A stretch of 64,000 nucleotides of DNA from DATBRC01 sp036560485 (lineage in GTDB: Bacteria > Pseudomonadota > Gammaproteobacteria > Burkholderiales > Burkholderiaceae_D), in the NCBI GenBank assembly GCA_036560485.1, contig DATBRC010000048.1:19972-83971 (forward strand), read 5' to 3'. Within the stretch, counting starts at the first letter, position 1; every line of letters begins with the position of its first letter. The notes below the pieces were generated by a model. That model ran no database searches, had not been told where the DNA came from, and saw nothing but the letters and a program-made list of their open reading frames with translations. This document shows, in pieces, positions 61,794 through 64,000 of this stretch. The position numbers and the translations under genes were made by a program.

Positions 61794-61927
61794 CTCACGT
61801 GACTGGCGAAACGCCGTACTGGCAATAGCGAGTACCGCGAAAAGGTGGGCATCCACCGGGGAACGTGAGATTTCATCAGCCGTTCGCCTGGGCAGCCCAA
61901 ATGAAACGCACGACTGAGGCTGCCTTT
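61794..61927 (+). promoter_or_regulatory. ZTP (pfl) riboswitch upstream of glyA
   Basis: An RNA leader that senses the purine/folate alarmone ZTP/ZMP. P1 pairs CTCACGT (61794-61800) with ACGTGAG (61863-61869). Inside are the conserved GTGACTGGCG start, a GGTGG-gcat-CCACC hairpin and the invariant CCGGGGA before P1 closes. A short linker leads to the second conserved part, CGCCTGGGCAG (61885-61895), whose CGCC can pair with GGCG near 61805 as the pseudoknot. GGCAGCC (61891-61897) can pair with GGCTGCC (61918-61924) followed by TTT, a likely terminator competing with ligand binding. The glyA target fits the known regulon. Confidence 0.88.
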
Positions 61928-61994
61928 CACTTCCTATTGGCCCTCATTCGATTTAGGCAAACTCATTTGCATACTTAATCGATTGGAGTATTTC

Positions 61995-63242
61995 ATGTTT
62001 AACAAAGACCATACTATCGCTAAAGTTGATCCGGAACTTTGGTCTGCTATTCAGCAGGAAAACAAGCGTCAGCAAGATCATATCGAGCTGATCGCATCTG
62101 AAAACTATACCTCGCCAGCTGTGATGGAAGCGCAAGGTTCTCAACTGACGAATAAGTACGCCGAAGGTTATCCTGGCAAGCGTTACTACGGTGGCTGTGA
62201 ATTCGTGGATATCGCCGAAACACTCGCAATCAATCGATTGAAAGAATTGTTCGGTGCAGAAGCAGTCAACGTGCAGCCGAATTCCGGTTCGCAAGCCAAC
62301 CAAGGCGTATTTTTCGCGATGCTGAAACCGGGCGACACAATCATGGGCATGTCCTTGGCTGAAGGCGGCCACTTGACACACGGTATGTCATTGAACATGT
62401 CCGGCAAGTGGTTCAATGTGGTGTCATATGGGCTGAATGAGAAAGAAGAAATCGATTACGACGCGATGGAGCGTCTGGCGCGCGAGAAGAAACCAAAGTT
62501 GATTATTGCTGGCGCATCTGCCTACGCATTACGGATTGATTTTGAGCGTTTCTCCAAAGTTGCCAAAGAGGTTGGCGCGTATTTCATGGTCGATATGGCG
62601 CATTACGCCGGATTGATTGCAGCAGGTGTTTATCCGAATCCAGTACCGTACGCTGACTTCGTGACATCGACTACGCATAAATCATTGCGTGGCCCGCGCG
62701 GAGGCGTCATCTTGATGAAAGCCGAGCATGAGAAGGCGATCAATTCCGCGATTTTCCCTGGCATTCAAGGTGGACCGTTAATGCATGTGATTGCCGGCAA
62801 AGCAGTCGCTTTCAAAGAAGCGCTCTCGCCAGAATTCAAAACGTATCAGCAGCAAGTAGTGAAGAATGCCGATGCATTAGCTAAAGCACTGATCGCCCGC
62901 GGCTTGCGGATTGTTTCTGGCCGTACCGAATCGCACGTGATGCTGGTCGATTTGCGCGCCAAGAAAATTACCGGCAAAGAAGCAGAAGCTATCCTTGGTT
63001 CTGCGCATATGACATGCAACAAGAATGCAATTCCAAATGACCCTGAGAAGCCATTCGTTACTTCGGGTATTCGCTTGGGCAGTCCTGCAATGACGACGCG
63101 TGGTTTCAAGGAGGCGGAAGCGACAAAAGTAGGAAATCTCATCGCTGACGTACTCGATAATCCGCAGGATGCAGCGACGATTGATCGCGTAAAGTCGGAA
63201 GTGAAAAAATTGACGGATGCATTTCCCGTTTATGCCCGCTAA
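61995..63242 (+). CDS. glyA: Serine hydroxymethyltransferase
   Basis: A PLP enzyme interconverting serine and glycine with transfer of a one-carbon unit to tetrahydrofolate. The start at ATG 61995 (MFNKDHTIAKVDPELW) has GGAG seven bases upstream; a TTG at 61983 is unlikely. The 415-residue chain has ELIASENYTSPAVMEAQGS, NVQPNSGSQANQGVF, DMAHYAGLIAAGVYPNPVPY and the PLP lysine in TTHKSLRGPRGGVI. It is preceded by a sigma-70 promoter and a ZTP riboswitch, and followed by nrdR after 127 bases. Confidence 0.98.
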   Translation: MFNKDHTIAKVDPELWSAIQQENKRQQDHIELIASENYTSPAVMEAQGSQLTNKYAEGYPGKRYYGGCEFVDIAETLAINRLKELFGAEAVNVQPNSGSQANQGVFFAMLKPGDTIMGMSLAEGGHLTHGMSLNMSGKWFNVVSYGLNEKEEIDYDAMERLAREKKPKLIIAGASAYALRIDFERFSKVAKEVGAYFMVDMAHYAGLIAAGVYPNPVPYADFVTSTTHKSLRGPRGGVILMKAEHEKAINSAIFPGIQGGPLMHVIAGKAVAFKEALSPEFKTYQQQVVKNADALAKALIARGLRIVSGRTESHVMLVDLRAKKITGKEAEAILGSAHMTCNKNAIPNDPEKPFVTSGIRLGSPAMTTRGFKEAEATKVGNLIADVLDNPQDAATIDRVKSEVKKLTDAFPVYAR

Positions 63243-63369
63243 TTTTGCATCTATGCGGGAATAACCAAATAAATCATAGTCAGTGTAAAGGTCTAGGCGA
63301 CTTAGCGGATGTCAATTCTGCTAAGTCGTTTTTGATTCCATAGTAAATATCCGGATTGAGGTCATCAAA

Positions 63370-63843
63370 ATGAAATGCCCCTTCTGTCAATACGAAGACA
63401 CGCAAGTCCTGGATACTCGCGTATCGGAAGAGGGCGATACGATTCGCCGCCGCCGTCGTTGCATTAACTGCGAAAAGCGCTTTACTACCTACGAGCGAAT
63501 CGAACTCACAATGCCTGTTGTGGTCAAAAAAAACGGTAGCCGCAGTGAATTTGATCCGAGTAAATTGCGTGCCAGTTTCATGCTTGCATTGCGCAAACGT
63601 CCTGTTTCGGCTGAAGCAGTTGATGCGGCGATTCATCGGATCGAAGAAAAAGTTAGATCAAGTGGTGAGCGTGAAATTATTTCCGGTCAGATAGGTGAAT
63701 TAGTGATGCGGGAATTAAAGCGCATGGACAAAATTGCCTATATCCGTTTTGCATCTGTCTACAAAAGTTTTGAGGATGTGACTGAGTTTCAGGATGCAAT
63801 CGCTGAAGTAGGTCAAGAGCGCAAAGCGCCAACAAAAAAATAG
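63370..63843 (+). CDS. nrdR: Transcriptional repressor NrdR
   Basis: A zinc- and nucleotide-sensing repressor of ribonucleotide reductase genes. The 157-residue chain has an N-terminal zinc ribbon (CPFC ... CINC, residues 3-34) with the basic RRRRRC stretch that contacts DNA. The ATP-cone domain (about 49-139, VVKKNGSRSEFDPSKL) follows. GAGGT lies eight bases before the ATG. The glyA-nrdR order is common in Burkholderiales. Confidence 0.98.
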   Translation: MKCPFCQYEDTQVLDTRVSEEGDTIRRRRRCINCEKRFTTYERIELTMPVVVKKNGSRSEFDPSKLRASFMLALRKRPVSAEAVDAAIHRIEEKVRSSGEREIISGQIGELVMRELKRMDKIAYIRFASVYKSFEDVTEFQDAIAEVGQERKAPTKK

Positions 63844-64000
63844 TTTATAAAATCTCGGTAAACGCTTGCCAGTATTCCGCAACATTTGATATAGTTCGCG
63901 TCCCGTCGGAAGGCGGGGGAATAAATGGATGAATGAGGCAATAGCGTGCGGAAGAGGTGTTGGCTGCGCTGCCGGTTAGCTGTATGACTGGCTGGCGAAC
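63844..64000. other. Window end, no supportable gene
   Basis: The last 157 bases contain a GGGGGA sequence near 63914 followed by overlapping ATG codons that soon hit stops (3 and 16 codons). A short frame stays open to the edge from about 63957, but it is too short to judge. Confidence 0.4.

Noticed and set aside
61681..61917. 78-codon plus-strand frame before glyA
   Set aside because: It overlaps the glyA promoter and the ZTP riboswitch, whose conserved bases explain the sequence better.

Overview
The window reads as chromosomal DNA of a betaproteobacterium of the order Burkholderiales, most like Oxalobacteraceae of the Herminiimonas/Janthinobacterium kind. This is inferred from gene content and order (complete ybgC-tolQRAB-pal-cpoB cluster, glyA-nrdR, slpA-type FKBP next to ispH, Bpt plus Aat transferases, rpmB-rpmG, a PEP-CTERM protein). 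No species can be named from the sequence alone. Nearly everything is ordinary core or light accessory genome. I see no prophage, insertion sequence, integrase or CRISPR array.

Layout. 1-7.6 kb is a signalling block: a 5'-truncated PAS-GAF-GGDEF-EAL protein, then a NarL-type response regulator, a CheB-CheR-PAS hybrid broken by an apparent one-base deletion, and a HisKA_3 sensor kinase. 7.7-16.5 kb holds a PEP-CTERM exported protein, an orphan GspE/PilB ATPase, a spermidine-synthase-like protein, a deoxyinosine glycosylase, a DUF1275 membrane protein, a YgfF-like SDR and a 941-residue exported protein joining a zinc-peptidase-like domain, a propeller-like region and a probable outer-membrane barrel. 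16.9-19.2 kb is a divergent MarR / DHA2 efflux pair with candidate operators. 19.4-27.6 kb carries a Cys-repeat secreted protein, htpG behind a sigma-32 type promoter, and the overlapping DUF3999/DUF2339 pair. 27.7-32.3 kb is an amino-acid block (MocR regulator, DUF2917, LysE exporter, RidA, aminotransferase, DUF1161).

32.4-38 kb holds cyanase, pyrD, both N-degron transferases (bpt, aat), an ammonium transporter behind sigma-54/NtrC sites, a Nudix hydrolase and initiator tRNA-fMet. 38-47 kb: membrane PAS-GGDEF protein, small hypothetical proteins, prfC, a TAXI binding protein, a patatin, and a secreted barnase-type RNase with its barstar inhibitor. 47.3-52.5 kb: purN, then a tightly overlapping RNA methyltransferase / PLD nuclease / MscS set, and an acyl-CoA desaturase. 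52.6-61.6 kb: rpmG-rpmB, radC, slpA-type FKBP, ispH, the whole Tol-Pal cluster and ydfG. 61.7-63.8 kb: glyA behind a recognisable ZTP (pfl) riboswitch, then nrdR.

The most rewarding non-coding signals are the ZTP riboswitch, the sigma-54/NtrC region of amt that runs into the start of aat, the sigma-32 promoter of htpG, and several structured intergenic repeats. Two of these repeats (16777-16885 and 40750-40859) share a short sequence and a similar hairpin layout. The most unusual coding observations are the frameshifted CheB-CheR hybrid and the peptidase-propeller-barrel fusion. I found nothing I would claim as a wholly new biological system.
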